Shown one piece after another: positions 9,170-18,061 of a DNA stretch of 64,000 bases (the first letter of the stretch is position 1; the number at the start of each line of letters is the position of its first letter). The stretch comes from Sphingomonas sp. SUN019 (GTDB lineage Bacteria; Pseudomonadota; Alphaproteobacteria; Sphingomonadales; Sphingomonadaceae). The notes below the pieces were generated by a model. That model was given only the letters and a program-made list of their open reading frames with translations, was not told the origin of the DNA and searched no databases. Location of the stretch: the NCBI RefSeq assembly GCF_024758705.1, contig NZ_CP096971.1, positions 2,509,501 to 2,573,500 on the forward strand, given 5' to 3'. The position numbers and the translations under genes are program-made.

Positions 9170-10520
9170 TCGCGCGGTGCGGGGGGCTGGTCGGTGTCCG
9201 CCAATCCCCGTTCGCGTCGACGTCTTGTTCGCTCAGCGCGCGCCAGCAATAAGCGAACAGCGCGATGCATCCCACGCCCGCGGCCAGATACGGCAGAGAA
9301 TGCTGCACTTCGTACAAGCCGACGCCGATCGACGGGCCGAGCACGAAGCTGGCGCCGTTGACGCTGGTGACCTTTCCCGCGACCGATCCTTGTGATTCGG
9401 GGCCGACCGCGAGTGAGGAACCAGCGGTGAAGCCCGGCCGGGTGAAGCCGAAGCCAAGGCTGGCCAGCGCATAGGCCGTGGCGATGCCGTAGAGCGACGA
9501 GGCGAGGCCGGTCAGTGCGGTGCCGACCGCGGCCAGCACGAGCCCGACCAACACCAGCCGCCGCGGGCTCAGGTTCAGGTTCGGAATGATCCCCCATTGC
9601 GCGAGCAGCGCCGCGCCCGCGCCCATCATCAGGACGATGCCGGTCGGCTCCAGCGCGGCGCTGGGCGGCAGGTTCAGCCGGTCCATCACCAGGAAGCCGA
9701 TCGCCTGCCCCGTCATCGCCTGCGCATGGCCCATCACCAGCCCGGCGATCATCCACGTCCGGATACGCCGGTCGCCGTAGCGCACGTCTGGGCCGCGCGG
9801 CTCGGTCGCGGCGCGGATGCTGGCGCCAGACGATTGCCCGCCGATCGAGGGATAGGCGTTCGCTGCGCCATGAACCTCGGCGTTCAGATCCTCGGCGGCG
9901 TGGCGGTCATCGGTGAGCGTGCGGCGGACGGTGATGAATACGCCGATCCCGAACAAGGCGAACACGAACGCGGGACCGGCGAGGCCGAGTTCGACGCCGC
10001 CGATGCTGCCGAGGATGAGATAGGGCGCGATCGCGGGGCCTAGGATCGTGCCGAGGCCGAAGGCGCTGGCCAGCAACGTCAGCGCCTTAGTCCGCTCCTC
10101 GCGCGTCGTGCTGCCCGCGACCAGCGCCTGCACCGCGGGCGGGGCGGCGGCGCCGAACGTGCCGTAGATCAGCCGCCCAAGGATGAAGAGCACGAACGCC
10201 GCGGTGCCGCCGATCCAGCCGTTGATCCCGGCGGCCAGAAACACCCCGCACAGCGCCAGGCTGACGCAGAAACCGCCCATGCCGAGCAGGATCATCGCGC
10301 GCCGCCCGTGCTGGTCGGAGCGCTTCGCCCAGAACGGCGCGGCGAGCACCCACAGCAGCGCCGAAACCGAAAAGGCGGCGGCGACCGCGCTGTCGGCGAC
10401 GCCCAGCGACCGGCCGAGCGCGGGCAGGACCGATTGCAGCGCGGTGTTGCCCGCGGCGATCGTCAGCATGACCAGGAACATCAATGCGAAGGTGCGATCG
10501 ACGCTTCTAACCCGCTTCAT
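9138..10520 (-). CDS. MFS transporter (tetracycline-exporter-like)
   Basis: A 460-residue inner-membrane permease with about 12 hydrophobic segments. It carries the major-facilitator loop 2-3 signature in the form WAKRSDQHGRRAMIL and the A-domain pattern of DHA1-type drug exporters. I take the start at MKRVRSVDRTFAL (10520), just before the first helix; a longer in-frame opening to 10613 adds an Arg-rich stretch with no membrane segment. The cytoplasmic tail is Ser/Pro-rich. The substrate is not predictable. The last 32 nt overlap the end of the convergent CDC48 gene. Confidence 0.82.
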   Translation of the reverse strand: MKRVRSVDRTFALMFLVMLTIAAGNTALQSVLPALGRSLGVADSAVAAAFSVSALLWVLAAPFWAKRSDQHGRRAMILLGMGGFCVSLALCGVFLAAGINGWIGGTAAFVLFILGRLIYGTFGAAAPPAVQALVAGSTTREERTKALTLLASAFGLGTILGPAIAPYLILGSIGGVELGLAGPAFVFALFGIGVFITVRRTLTDDRHAAEDLNAEVHGAANAYPSIGGQSSGASIRAATEPRGPDVRYGDRRIRTWMIAGLVMGHAQAMTGQAIGFLVMDRLNLPPSAALEPTGIVLMMGAGAALLAQWGIIPNLNLSPRRLVLVGLVLAAVGTALTGLASSLYGIATAYALASLGFGFTRPGFTAGSSLAVGPESQGSVAGKVTSVNGASFVLGPSIGVGLYEVQHSLPYLAAGVGCIALFAYCWRALSEQDVDANGDWRTPTSPPHRATSPSPSPRVG

Positions 10521-10683
10521 CGGCGTGTCTCGAAGTCGAACCGGTCGTCGCGCATGAGGATCGATTAGGCGCTTGGGACGGGCGCGCAACCCCGCTAAAG
10601 CAACCGTTCGCACTTGTCCGGCGTTCGGCAGGTGTGCAACGGGGGTTTCCCTCGCCGAAATTTCCCGGAGTGTCAGGATCCCG

Positions 10684-11304
10684 ATGCCAAGCTCGACCAG
10701 CGCCGTCCGTAGCGCGCGTACCCGTGCCCCCGGCGTGCCCGGCCCCTGGCAGATGTTCTTTCAGGGGTTCCTGAAGCATCCGGTGATGGTGGGATCGATC
10801 ATTCCGTCATCCGACCGGCTGATCGACAAGATGCTCGCACCCGTCGACTGGGCGCAGTGCAAGCTGTTCGTCGAATACGGTCCCGGCGTCGGCACCTTCT
10901 GCCGCCCGATCCTGGAGCGGATGGCGCCCGATGCGACGCTGATCGCGATCGACACAAACCCCGATTTCATCCGTTACCTGGACCATATCATCACCGATTC
11001 GCGCTTCGTCGCGGTGCACGGGTCGGCGGCGGACGTCGAACAGATCGTGAGCGATCACGGGCATGCGGCGGCGGATTACGTGCTGTCGGGCCTGCCGTTC
11101 TCGACGCTGCCCGCAGGCGTCGGCCCGGCGATCGCGGCGGGGACGCACGCGGTGCTGCGCACCGGCGGCGCGTTCCTGGTCTATCAGTTCAGCCCAAAGG
11201 TCCGCGACTTCATCGCACCACACTTCGAGCGGATCGACCACGGTATGGAGTGGTGGAACGTGCCCCCGGCGCAGCTGTATTGGGGGTGGAAAGACGAAGC
11301 GTAG
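10684..11304 (+). CDS. SAM-dependent methyltransferase, PmtA-like (phospholipid N-methyltransferase family)
   Basis: A 206-residue class I methyltransferase. Motif I FVEYGPGVGTF binds SAM, followed by the acidic IAIDTNPDFI strand and the LSGLPFSTLP block seen in PmtA and rRNA-dimethylase-like proteins. Bacterial PmtA converts phosphatidylethanolamine stepwise toward phosphatidylcholine at the inner membrane. The early FFQGFLKHPVMVGSIIPSS segment is typical of this group. The start at 10684 is chosen over an in-frame ATG at 10573 because it begins next to the conserved region. It is divergent from the MFS gene. A role on lipid is likely but not proven by sequence alone. Confidence 0.75.
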   Translation: MPSSTSAVRSARTRAPGVPGPWQMFFQGFLKHPVMVGSIIPSSDRLIDKMLAPVDWAQCKLFVEYGPGVGTFCRPILERMAPDATLIAIDTNPDFIRYLDHIITDSRFVAVHGSAADVEQIVSDHGHAAADYVLSGLPFSTLPAGVGPAIAAGTHAVLRTGGAFLVYQFSPKVRDFIAPHFERIDHGMEWWNVPPAQLYWGWKDEA

Positions 11305-11527
11305 GCGCGTCGCGCGAAGCGGACGGCGCCGGTGCGCGAAGCGCAACGCTTCGTCCGGCCGGCGGGTCGGCGAATAGCCGAACCCGGCCGACGGCTTTGC
11401 CGGCGGCGCGCTTGTGGCGGCGGGATCGTGCCTTCGCATGAGACCCCAGCCTTCGCTTAGGTGACGGGATGGGGATGGGTGACGGAATAGGGCGAGCGGC
11501 GGACGAAGCAGGCGAAGGAACGGGCCG
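11305..11527. repeat. Intergenic hairpin mosaic
   Basis: Several small GC-rich inverted repeats follow one another (GAAGC/GCTTC, TCGGCGAATAGCCGA, GACGGCTTTGCCGGC). Near 11437-11470 there is a single degenerate arm (GAGACCCCAGCCTTCGCT) of the palindrome seen complete at 46771-46853. No gene is visible here. The position between convergent genes fits transcript termination. Confidence 0.6.
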
Positions 11528-12700
11528 CTACCCGTTCAACCCTCGCGACAGCAGTGGATCGAGCACGCCCACCGCCAAGTACGACCCGAACTGCTTAACC
11601 CGCCGCCACAAGGTCGTCCGCTCCTTGTAAACCTCCGGCGTGATCGCCTCCGACCGCGACAGTTCCCCGTCGAAATACCCCCGCACATGATCCGCGAACG
11701 CGGCATCCTCGATCCGCAGCATCAACTCCAAGTTGATGAACAGACTGCGCATGTCGAAATTCGCGCTGCCGATATGGACCGCATCGTCGACGACGTAGAG
11801 CTTCGTGTGCAGCTTCGACGCGGTATATTCGAACACCTGCACGTCCTTGCGCAGCAACCCGGCGTAAGTGAAACGCGCGGCGGCGATGGTCGCATTGTTG
11901 TCCGATTTCGCGGCGGTCAGCACGCGGACCGTCTCACCGCGCTTGCCCGCGCGATCGAGGCGGCGGAGCATCGTCGGGCTGGGCGTGAAATAGCCCGCGA
12001 TGATGTCGATGCGGGTCGCGCGGCGCATGTCGTCGCGGACCGTCTTTGCCCACGGCGAGAGGCGATTGGTCGGGCCGCCGATCAGCCAGCGCAGCACGCC
12101 CTTTGTCTCGCTCCATTGGGCGAGCGTACGGTTCAGGTCGCGCAGGCGGCCCTTGGGGGTCTGTATCCAGGCGTGAAGCGCGTCGAAATAACCGCCCATG
12201 CGCTGCGCATCGGGGCCTTCGAGCAGCAACCCCAGGTCGCGCCAATCGTCCGCGCTCGATCCGAAATAGTCGTTCTCGACATTGAAGCCGCCGACGATGA
12301 TGCGCGGACATTCGCTTTCCGCGTCGGCAAGCGCGAGCTTCTGGTGGTTGCGCAGCAGGTAGCGTCGCCCGAAGCGCGGCAGGAAGCGGCAGACTGAGAC
12401 CCCCGCGGCCTCCAAGGGCGCGAAGAACGAATCCTCCGCCTCGTCGCTGCCGAAGCCGTCGACGATCAGCGCGACCTTCACCCCGCGCCCGGCCGCGGCG
12501 ATCAGCGCGGCGTTGACGCGCCGGCCCGATGCGTCGGGGGCGTAGATGTAATAGAGGATGCGCAGCGACTGCCGCGCGCCGTCGATCAGCGCGATCAGCG
12601 CATCGAGCCGCTCGGGGCCATCGGGCAACAGGGTCAGGCGGTTGCCTTGGACGACGTGGGTATATTCGTGGCTGGTTGCGTGGGCGGCGGGTGCGGTCAT
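11528..12700 (-). CDS. Phospholipase D-like / cardiolipin synthase-type protein
   Basis: A 390-residue protein with two HKD motifs of the phospholipase D superfamily: HQKLALAD near residue 143 with GGFNVENDY following, and HTKLYVVD near 305 with IGSANFDMRS following. Two such half-sites make one active centre for phosphatidyl transfer, as in ClsB-type cardiolipin synthases. No membrane helices precede the catalytic part, unlike ClsA. The start at 12700 (MTAPAA) is chosen; an in-frame upstream start adds 12 basic residues. A PmtA-like gene lies just across the repeat region, so both neighbours may act on membrane phospholipids. Confidence 0.82.
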   Translation of the reverse strand: MTAPAAHATSHEYTHVVQGNRLTLLPDGPERLDALIALIDGARQSLRILYYIYAPDASGRRVNAALIAAAGRGVKVALIVDGFGSDEAEDSFFAPLEAAGVSVCRFLPRFGRRYLLRNHQKLALADAESECPRIIVGGFNVENDYFGSSADDWRDLGLLLEGPDAQRMGGYFDALHAWIQTPKGRLRDLNRTLAQWSETKGVLRWLIGGPTNRLSPWAKTVRDDMRRATRIDIIAGYFTPSPTMLRRLDRAGKRGETVRVLTAAKSDNNATIAAARFTYAGLLRKDVQVFEYTASKLHTKLYVVDDAVHIGSANFDMRSLFINLELMLRIEDAAFADHVRGYFDGELSRSEAITPEVYKERTTLWRRVKQFGSYLAVGVLDPLLSRGLNG

Positions 12701-12820
12701 CGGTATCGGTTTGCGCCCCGCACGGGCGCGCGGCAAGGGCTGCGGTTTCCTTGACTCGGGGCAGGGCGCGCCCTAGAGGCTCGCGCTTCATTTAGCGGTA
12801 TTTTGCGAAGGAAAGCGTCC

Positions 12821-13165
12821 ATGGCGCGCGTCACCGTCGAGGATTGCGTCGACAAGATCCCCAACCGGTTCGATCTGGTGCTGTTCGCCGCGCAGCGTGC
12901 GCGGCAGGTGTCGGGCGGGGCCGAACTGACGATCGATCGCGATCGCGACAAGAACCCGGTCGTCGCGCTGCGCGAAATCGCCGAGCAGACCGTCAAGCCG
13001 AAGGATCTGAAGGAATCGGTCGTCCAGAGTCTGCAGCGCGTGCAGGTGGACGACGAGGAAGAGGCGGATGCCGTGGGCTCGCTGGCGGCTTCGGCCGAGG
13101 CTTTGCGGTTGACCGCTGCTGCACCGCCAAGGAATCAGAATCTGGGGGCTGATTACGAGGGTTGA
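12821..13165 (+). CDS. rpoZ: RNA polymerase omega subunit
   Basis: A 114-residue omega subunit with the standard opening [20 protein letters not shown], the AAQRARQ helix, and [12 protein letters not shown]. It stabilises the beta-prime subunit and assists polymerase assembly. The start is supported by GAAGGAAAG just upstream; a possible start 18 nt earlier would put residues before the conserved MARVT. The C-terminal 45 residues are acidic and then Ala/Pro-rich, as is usual for alphaproteobacterial omega. A terminator follows at 13271. Confidence 0.95.
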   Translation: MARVTVEDCVDKIPNRFDLVLFAAQRARQVSGGAELTIDRDRDKNPVVALREIAEQTVKPKDLKESVVQSLQRVQVDDEEEADAVGSLAASAEALRLTAAAPPRNQNLGADYEG

Positions 13166-13699
13166 GGAAGCGGATTAGCGAAGCTAATCCGCGTCTCGGC
13201 CGAAACCCCGGCCGGCGCGCATAGCGCGACCGACGACGCGGCTTTGCCGCGGCGGGTTACGAGATACGGGAGGGCCGTGGCGGTGACGCTGCGGCCCTTT
13301 TTTCGTCGGCTTGCGGGCAAAGGTCACACTAAAGTCACACTAACGACGCGTTGCGATGTCGGATGAAGTTCACACACGTTCACACGAAACGCGTGGTTCG
13401 TACGTGGCTGACCGACGATGCCCCAAGGACCGCACCTCGCTCTTTCCTGGGGTAGCCCCACAATTCAGCGATTGGAGAAAATCGTTCATCCGCAAGCGCG
13501 CCGCGGGTGACGGTGCCCGCGAATGTTGAGAATGTTGAGACGCTGGCACTATTTTCGTCGCCTATGCTTAGAGCCCCGACTGGCGCGCTTGTGCGTGATC
13601 GGATCGACAATGGGAAAGAGCGCTGGGCAACCGACCTTCGTTACCAGATCGTCGCCGTGTAGGAAAATGCGTGTTGCCACGCATCACCGGTCGCCACGC
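13166..13699. other. 534-nt stretch: hairpins, terminator, unassigned DNA
   Basis: After rpoZ come short dyads (GGATTAGCGAAGCTAATCC, CGCGGCTTTGCCGCG) and the rpoZ terminator. Then there are two adjacent copies of GTCACACTAA (13323-13332 and 13334-13343) and two GTTCACAC units near 13370. A plus frame is open from 13456 to 13662 (ending ..LRYQIVAV) and a minus frame covers 13380-13610. Neither has a convincing start or known motif, so I call no gene. The DNA looks like worn accessory sequence. Confidence 0.5.
13271..13303 (+). terminator. Terminator after rpoZ
   Basis: AGGGCCG and CGGCCCT form a 7-bp stem with a 14-nt GC-rich loop, followed by a T tract. It lies about 105 nt past the rpoZ stop on the same strand. 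Confidence 0.65.
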
Positions 13700-14500
13700 C
13701 TACAATTCGTCTGACACATCCTCAGCCTTTAAGATCACGATCCGCTTCAATCGACCGTCGATGGCCTCAACGCGGGAGAACGTGATGCGGATCGGGGCCG
13801 GTATCCGATTGGCGTAGCGATCAATGCCTGCCGATAAAACGCTCATCGTTTTAGGATCAGCGTCCTTTGAGACACGGAACGGTATAGTCCGATTAAGGTC
13901 AAGGAAATAGGCTCGCCCGGTCTTATCATTCACATTTAGCGCCGAAATGGAAACGTCCTGAATGCCGTCGTCAGCTTCGATGCTATCCATAAGATAGCTC
14001 TTCGACACGCTGTTAAATCGGACGACGACCCTTTTTGTTGCAGTTTCTTGGATTATGATCTCGGCAGCAGTTTCGCCAATGCCGTAGTGAGCCTTTTTTA
14101 GGGCTGGTTCAATCGCCTCGACAAGCGCATCAATGTCGCCGCTCTTCGTTTCGTTAAGTTGTTCTACCGGCTTACTTATCGACGTCGGCTCTTCTCCGAT
14201 CGCCTTGTTCATCGTTAATTTCGACAGGTCATAAAGGGCGTTGGTGGCCAGTCCAAGAGCCAAGGGGCCACCTACAGTAGCTACCAACTTCCAATTGAAG
14301 CTGCCCTCCTCTGTGCCCTCAAGATAAAACTTCACAGTATCGTCAAACGGGAACCGGTGCCGGACGGAGCCGGTAGCAGCATAATGGCCAATCAAGGTCA
14401 GCGCGCGCGCGATACCGGCGGCACTCTCAATACCGGCTAAAGCTTCAATGTGCCCAAGGTCCGCGTCTAGACCACGAAAACTGATAATCCATTCGCTCAT
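13700..14500 (-). CDS. Hypothetical protein, AT-richer orphan gene
   Basis: A 266-residue protein I do not recognise. Visible features are an N-terminal ~80-residue part with an alpha/beta look (IISFRGLDADLGHIEALAGIE), one possible membrane or amphipathic segment (LVATVGGPLALGLATNALYDL, ~90-110), a Lys/Glu-rich linker, then a charged C-terminal half with several beta-strand-like stretches (KRVVVRFNSVSKSYLM, IRITFSRVEAIDGRLKRIVIL). Base composition is lower in GC than rpoZ and rlmE on either side, and hairpin-repeat clusters flank it. This suggests a gene inserted between housekeeping loci. An accessory or defence role is possible but unsupported. Confidence 0.65.
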   Translation of the reverse strand: MSEWIISFRGLDADLGHIEALAGIESAAGIARALTLIGHYAATGSVRHRFPFDDTVKFYLEGTEEGSFNWKLVATVGGPLALGLATNALYDLSKLTMNKAIGEEPTSISKPVEQLNETKSGDIDALVEAIEPALKKAHYGIGETAAEIIIQETATKRVVVRFNSVSKSYLMDSIEADDGIQDVSISALNVNDKTGRAYFLDLNRTIPFRVSKDADPKTMSVLSAGIDRYANRIPAPIRITFSRVEAIDGRLKRIVILKAEDVSDEL

Positions 14501-14730
14501 TCAAATACCCCTGCATCCCGAGTATGGGCGCGACGCCTCCAGGAAATTGCTTTAAATACTGTCCGTTAGGAGTACGGCATTATCATGCCGTTCAAGCAAG
14601 CGAAACTCTTGAAAATTCGTTACAAAGTAGCTTCACCCCGCCGCGGCAAAGCCGCGTCATCGTACGTCGCTACGCGACGCCGGCCGCCGGGTCGGTCTGT
14701 CGGCTGCGCCGACACCGCGGATTAGCTGCG
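14501..14730. repeat. Intergenic hairpin mosaic
   Basis: A chain of small dyads: CCGCGGCAAAGCCGCG, CGTCGCTACGCGACG, GTCGGCTGCGCCGAC, GATTAGCTGCGCTAATC. Two of these units also occur after rpoZ in the opposite arrangement, so similar repeat blocks bracket the orphan gene at 13700-14500. Nothing gene-like is seen. Confidence 0.65.
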
Positions 14731-15402
14731 CTAATCTTCTGACCGACCCTTAAAGTTTTGCGCCACCACAAACCACTCCACGCTCCCCTTGCGACTGGCA
14801 GGCGGCTTAGCGTGCTTCACCGTCGTAAAATTCCGCTTCAACTCCGCCACCAACGTCGAATCCGCGCCGCCCGCGAACACCTTCGCGACGAACGCGCCGC
14901 CCGGCCGCAGCACGTCGATCGCGAAGGCGCTCGCCGCCTCGACCAGCGCCATCGTGCGCAGGGCGTCGGTCTGCGGGTGGCCGACGGTGTTCGCCGCCAT
15001 GTCCGACACCACAAGATCAGGCGCGCCGCCCAGTGCTTCGATCAGGCGGTCCGGCGCCACATCGTCCATGAAGTCCATCTGCAGGATCGTGACGCCGTCG
15101 ATCGGGTCGACTGGCAGCAGGTCGATCCCGACGACGCTGCTGGTCGGCAGGCGGCGTTTGATGACCTGGCTCCAGCCGCCCGGTGCCAGCCCCAGATCGA
15201 CGATGCGTTTCGCGCCCTTCAGGAACGCGAAGCGTTCGTCGAGTTCGATCAGTTTGTACGCCGCGCGGCTGCGATAGCCCTCCGCGCGGGCTTTGCGGAC
15301 ATATGGGTCGTTCAACTGGCGTTCGAGCCAGCGGGTCGATTGCGCGGTGCGGCCACGGGCGGACTTGACGCGGGTGCGCAGGCCGCCGCCGTCGCGGCTC
15401 AC
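14731..15402 (-). CDS. rlmE: 23S rRNA 2'-O-ribose U2552 methyltransferase RlmE (FtsJ)
   Basis: A 223-residue FtsJ-type SAM methyltransferase that modifies U2552 in the A-loop of 23S rRNA. It shows [15 protein letters not shown] (first catalytic Lys), the SAM-binding [28 protein letters not shown] (catalytic Asp), [11 protein letters not shown] (catalytic Lys) and the late SVEWFVVA (catalytic Glu). The start is GTG at 15402, chosen because it overlaps the ppx stop by 4 nt (GTGA), a normal coupled junction; earlier in-frame starts would read far into ppx. Confidence 0.93.
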   Translation of the reverse strand: MSRDGGGLRTRVKSARGRTAQSTRWLERQLNDPYVRKARAEGYRSRAAYKLIELDERFAFLKGAKRIVDLGLAPGGWSQVIKRRLPTSSVVGIDLLPVDPIDGVTILQMDFMDDVAPDRLIEALGGAPDLVVSDMAANTVGHPQTDALRTMALVEAASAFAIDVLRPGGAFVAKVFAGGADSTLVAELKRNFTTVKHAKPPASRKGSVEWFVVAQNFKGRSED

Positions 15403-16493
15403 GCTCGCGAAGCCATCAGGCGGCGGAGAATGCCTTCGCGGATGCCGCGGTCGGCGATGCCGAGCCGGTCGGCGGGCCAGATGTCGAGGATCGCCTCCAG
15501 GATCGCGCAGCCTGCGACGACCAGGTCGGCGCGTTCGCGGCCGATGCACGGCAGCGCGGCGCGTTCGTCGAACGACATGTGCGCGAGGCCGGAGCTGATC
15601 GCGCGCATCGCGTCGGCGGGGGCAATCAGGCCGTCGACCGCGCTACGATCGTAGCGGTCCAGCCCGAGATGAACGCTGGCGAGCGTGGTGACGGTGCCGC
15701 TGGTGCCGAGCATCCGCCGCGAGCCACCGTCCTTTGGCAGACGTGCTGCGAACGGGGCGAAGCTTTCCGCCACCAGGGCGCGCATCCGGGCGTAGGAGGT
15801 GGCGCGGCCGTCCGCGCCCTCGCCGTGCGCGACGCTCTCGGTCAGCGACACGACGCCCCACGGCGCGCTGTGCCAGTCGACGACGCTCGGCACGGTGGTG
15901 GAGGTGTCGATCAGCACAAGTTCGGTCGATCCGCCGCCGATGTCGAACACCAAAGCCGGGCCTTCGCCGGGTTCGAGCAGCGCGTGGCAGCCGAGCACGG
16001 CCAGCCGCGCCTCCTGTTCGGCGGTGATCACGTCGAGGTAGATGCCGGTCTCGTCATAGGCGCGGGCGATGAAATCGGCGCCGTTCGACGCGCGGCGGCA
16101 GGCCTCGGTCGCGACCGATCGCGCGAGCGCGACGTTGCGGCGGCGGAGCTTGTCGGAACAGACGCGCAGCGCCGCGATGGTGCGCTCGATCGCGGCGTCG
16201 GACAGCTTTCCGGTCGCGGCGAGTCCCTCGCCCAGCCGCACGATGCGCGAAAAGGCGTCGACCACCGCAAAGCCGTCTCCCTGCGGCCGTGCGATCAGCA
16301 GGCGGCAATTGTTCGTGCCGAGGTCGAGCGCGGCATAGTGGCGTGCAAATCCGGCTCTAGGTCGGCCAGGGGCAATGCCAGCATCTGGGCGGCCGGGGGC
16401 CACGCCTCTATCGGGACGGCCGGAGGCCGTAGGGGCCGGACGGGCGGGGGATGGCCCCTGCCGGTACGGCAAATCGGTGGGAAGCTCCCCCAT
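15399..16493 (-). CDS. Exopolyphosphatase / guanosine pentaphosphate phosphatase (Ppx/GppA family)
   Basis: A 364-residue ASKHA-fold phosphatase with phosphate-binding blocks [16 protein letters not shown] near residue 53 and [15 protein letters not shown] near 175. It would cleave terminal phosphates of polyphosphate or pppGpp. It is the short form lacking the C-terminal HD-like domain of E. coli Ppx. The first ~50 residues are a Pro/Gly/Arg-rich extension with repeats [16 protein letters not shown]; the real start may lie later, at the conserved core. Translationally coupled to rlmE by a 4-nt overlap. Confidence 0.88.
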   Translation of the reverse strand: MGELPTDLPYRQGPSPARPAPTASGRPDRGVAPGRPDAGIAPGRPRAGFARHYAALDLGTNNCRLLIARPQGDGFAVVDAFSRIVRLGEGLAATGKLSDAAIERTIAALRVCSDKLRRRNVALARSVATEACRRASNGADFIARAYDETGIYLDVITAEQEARLAVLGCHALLEPGEGPALVFDIGGGSTELVLIDTSTTVPSVVDWHSAPWGVVSLTESVAHGEGADGRATSYARMRALVAESFAPFAARLPKDGGSRRMLGTSGTVTTLASVHLGLDRYDRSAVDGLIAPADAMRAISSGLAHMSFDERAALPCIGRERADLVVAGCAILEAILDIWPADRLGIADRGIREGILRRLMASRA

Positions 16494-16649
16494 TGCCGTC
16501 TCTCTTTGTCTGTTCTGCCGTCACGAGCGGTCGTGCCCGTCCGGTGCTTGGCCCACAGGCTAGCGGTACATCGCGCGAACGGCAAGGATGGCGGAGGCGT
16601 CGGGCGCTTGACCTTCGCGGCGCGCCCCCGTAATGCCCCGGCCCGCTGT

Positions 16650-16723
16650 TGCCCCGTCGTCTAAAGGTAAGACTACGGACTCTGACTCCGTTAATTGAGG
16701 TTCGAATCCTCACGGGGCATCCA
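16650..16723 (+). tRNA. tRNA-Gln (anticodon CTG)
   Basis: A full cloverleaf can be folded: acceptor TGCCCCG/CGGGGCA, D arm GTC..GAC, anticodon loop CTCTGAC with CTG at positions 34-36, T arm TGAGG/CCTCA with TTCGAAT, discriminator T and an encoded CCA at 16721-16723. It decodes CAG. No integrase or duplicated tRNA 3' end is seen next to it. Confidence 0.93.
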
Positions 16724-16881
16724 GCGTTCCGGTATCAGGTAGCAGACTTACATCCCGCCCCTATCCGAGAGTCGAATCGGGTCGAACTTCGATATCGACA
16801 GGTGTGTTGCGGTGTACCACCACGTTCCATTGACGCGGGGTGAGGTTGGGATAGGCTGAGGCATGGTCGCGCCGTGGCATC

Positions 16882-17115
16882 ATGACTGATCCCGGATTTC
16901 AGAAAGACGGGGAGGGCCTGCTTTTCGCCATCGCGCGGCGGGCGATCGATTATGCGCGCGTCGGCAACAAAGGCGGCCTGATCCGTTTGCGATATCTGGC
17001 GCGACAGATCGTGGACATCATGCCGTTCGGACGACGATTGCGGCTGTCGGACTTGAGCACCGGGGAAGAGCCGCGGCAGGACGCCGCGAAGCCGGTGCGG
17101 AAACGACGGCGTTAG
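16882..17115 (+). CDS. Small hypothetical protein
   Basis: A 77-residue basic protein: MTDPGFQKDGEG start, a helical middle (LLFAIARRAIDYARV, LIRLRYLARQIVDIMPFG) and an Arg/Lys-rich end (RKRRR). It ends 3 nt before the end of a convergent small gene. No family recognised. Codon-position GC bias in this frame looks coding, but length and lack of motifs keep confidence moderate. Confidence 0.5.
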   Translation: MTDPGFQKDGEGLLFAIARRAIDYARVGNKGGLIRLRYLARQIVDIMPFGRRLRLSDLSTGEEPRQDAAKPVRKRRR

Positions 17116-17118
17116 AGC

Positions 17119-17367
17119 CTAGTTCGCGCGAGAGATACCGCGGCGCATTGTTTCGGCGAGTATGTCGCTGCACGCGGCCACGCCCTGGGCGTCATTATCC
17201 AACGCCGATTTGCAGAGCTCCTCAAGCAGAAGCACGATTTCCATGTCCAGCTGGTGATCGCGCGACGCGCCCGCCGTCTGCGCTGGCGATCCAACCGATC
17301 GCGCGGCGTCGTTGCTGGCATCGTCTTGCCACACTGCGGGAAGGCCCTGGGGTCGTTCCACATTCAC
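17119..17367 (-). CDS. Small hypothetical protein
   Basis: An 82-residue acidic protein from a GTG start at 17367 (another GTG is two codons on). The C-terminal half looks like a helical pair, DMEIVLLLEELCKSALDND and AACSDILAETMRRGI. The alternative overlapping frame starting at ATG 17363 gives an Arg-rich, low-complexity product and is rejected. No family recognised. Confidence 0.5.
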   Translation of the reverse strand: MNVERPQGLPAVWQDDASNDAARSVGSPAQTAGASRDHQLDMEIVLLLEELCKSALDNDAQGVAACSDILAETMRRGISRAN

Positions 17368-17464
17368 TCCGATTGTTCGCGTTGACGAGCAATCCGCCCC
17401 GCAATCAAAGCGAAAGCCCGCGACGAGTCAAGCCGCTTGCAGGATCGGGCCGCCGCCGGCGTCG

Positions 17465-18061
17465 TCAGCGTTGGGCTTCCGCGATCAGCGCGTGCGCCTT
17501 TTCCCCGGTCCAGTCGAGCGCGCCGAGTACGCGCCACACCTCGCGGCCTTGGGCGTCGTACAGGATCGTGGTCGGCAGGTTCGCCTTAAAGTGGAGGCTG
17601 AGGCTCAGTTCTGGGTCGGTATAAGGCGTCAGGCGGGCGAGTTTCTTTTCGGCGAAGAACGGCGCGACCTTGGCGACGTCCATGTCCTGACTGACGGCGA
17701 GCACCTGCACCTTGCCGTCCAATGCGGCGGCGGCGGCGGTGAGGCTGGGCATTTCGCGGACGCAGGGCGCGCACCAGGTCGCCCACAGGTTCAGCAGGAC
17801 GGGTTTGCCCTTGAAGGCGGCGAGCGTCGTGGTTTTGCCGTCGGGGGATTTGAAGGCGAGCGCCGGGGCGGGCTCGCCCTTGTGGCTGCGGTCCGCCTCC
17901 CCTGATTCCGGAACAATGGGAGAGTCGTCTGGCGCGACTTCGTCCGACGTGACCTCGTCGGGGGTGGTCGCGTTCGCTTGTGTGGGCGCGGGGGTTTGCC
18001 TATCGCACGCAGCGGTCGCCAGCGCGGCCAGGAGACAGACGATAGCCGAGCGTGACAGCAT
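17465..18061 (-). CDS. TlpA/ResA-type thiol:disulfide oxidoreductase, lipoprotein
   Basis: A 198-residue periplasmic thioredoxin-like protein. The N-terminus [19 protein letters not shown] is a lipoprotein signal with Cys19. A Thr/Asp/Glu-rich linker (~20-60) leads to the AhpC/TSA-Redoxin-type fold with the active site [15 protein letters not shown] and the cis-Pro region NLPTTILYD. Such proteins reduce periplasmic disulfides, for example in cytochrome c maturation. Its ATG at 18061-18059 overlaps the argH ATG on the opposite strand by two bases. A much longer upstream frame (to 18397) only reads through argH antisense and is rejected. Confidence 0.88.
   Translation of the reverse strand: MLSRSAIVCLLAALATAACDRQTPAPTQANATTPDEVTSDEVAPDDSPIVPESGEADRSHKGEPAPALAFKSPDGKTTTLAAFKGKPVLLNLWATWCAPCVREMPSLTAAAAALDGKVQVLAVSQDMDVAKVAPFFAEKKLARLTPYTDPELSLSLHFKANLPTTILYDAQGREVWRVLGALDWTGEKAHALIAEAQR

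Noticed and set aside
13380..13662. Candidate small genes on either strand
   Set aside because: No good start, no ribosome site and no recognisable motif; left as unassigned DNA.
16650..17115. tRNA-Gln as an integration site
   Set aside because: No integrase, no second copy of the tRNA 3' end and no compositional break beside it.
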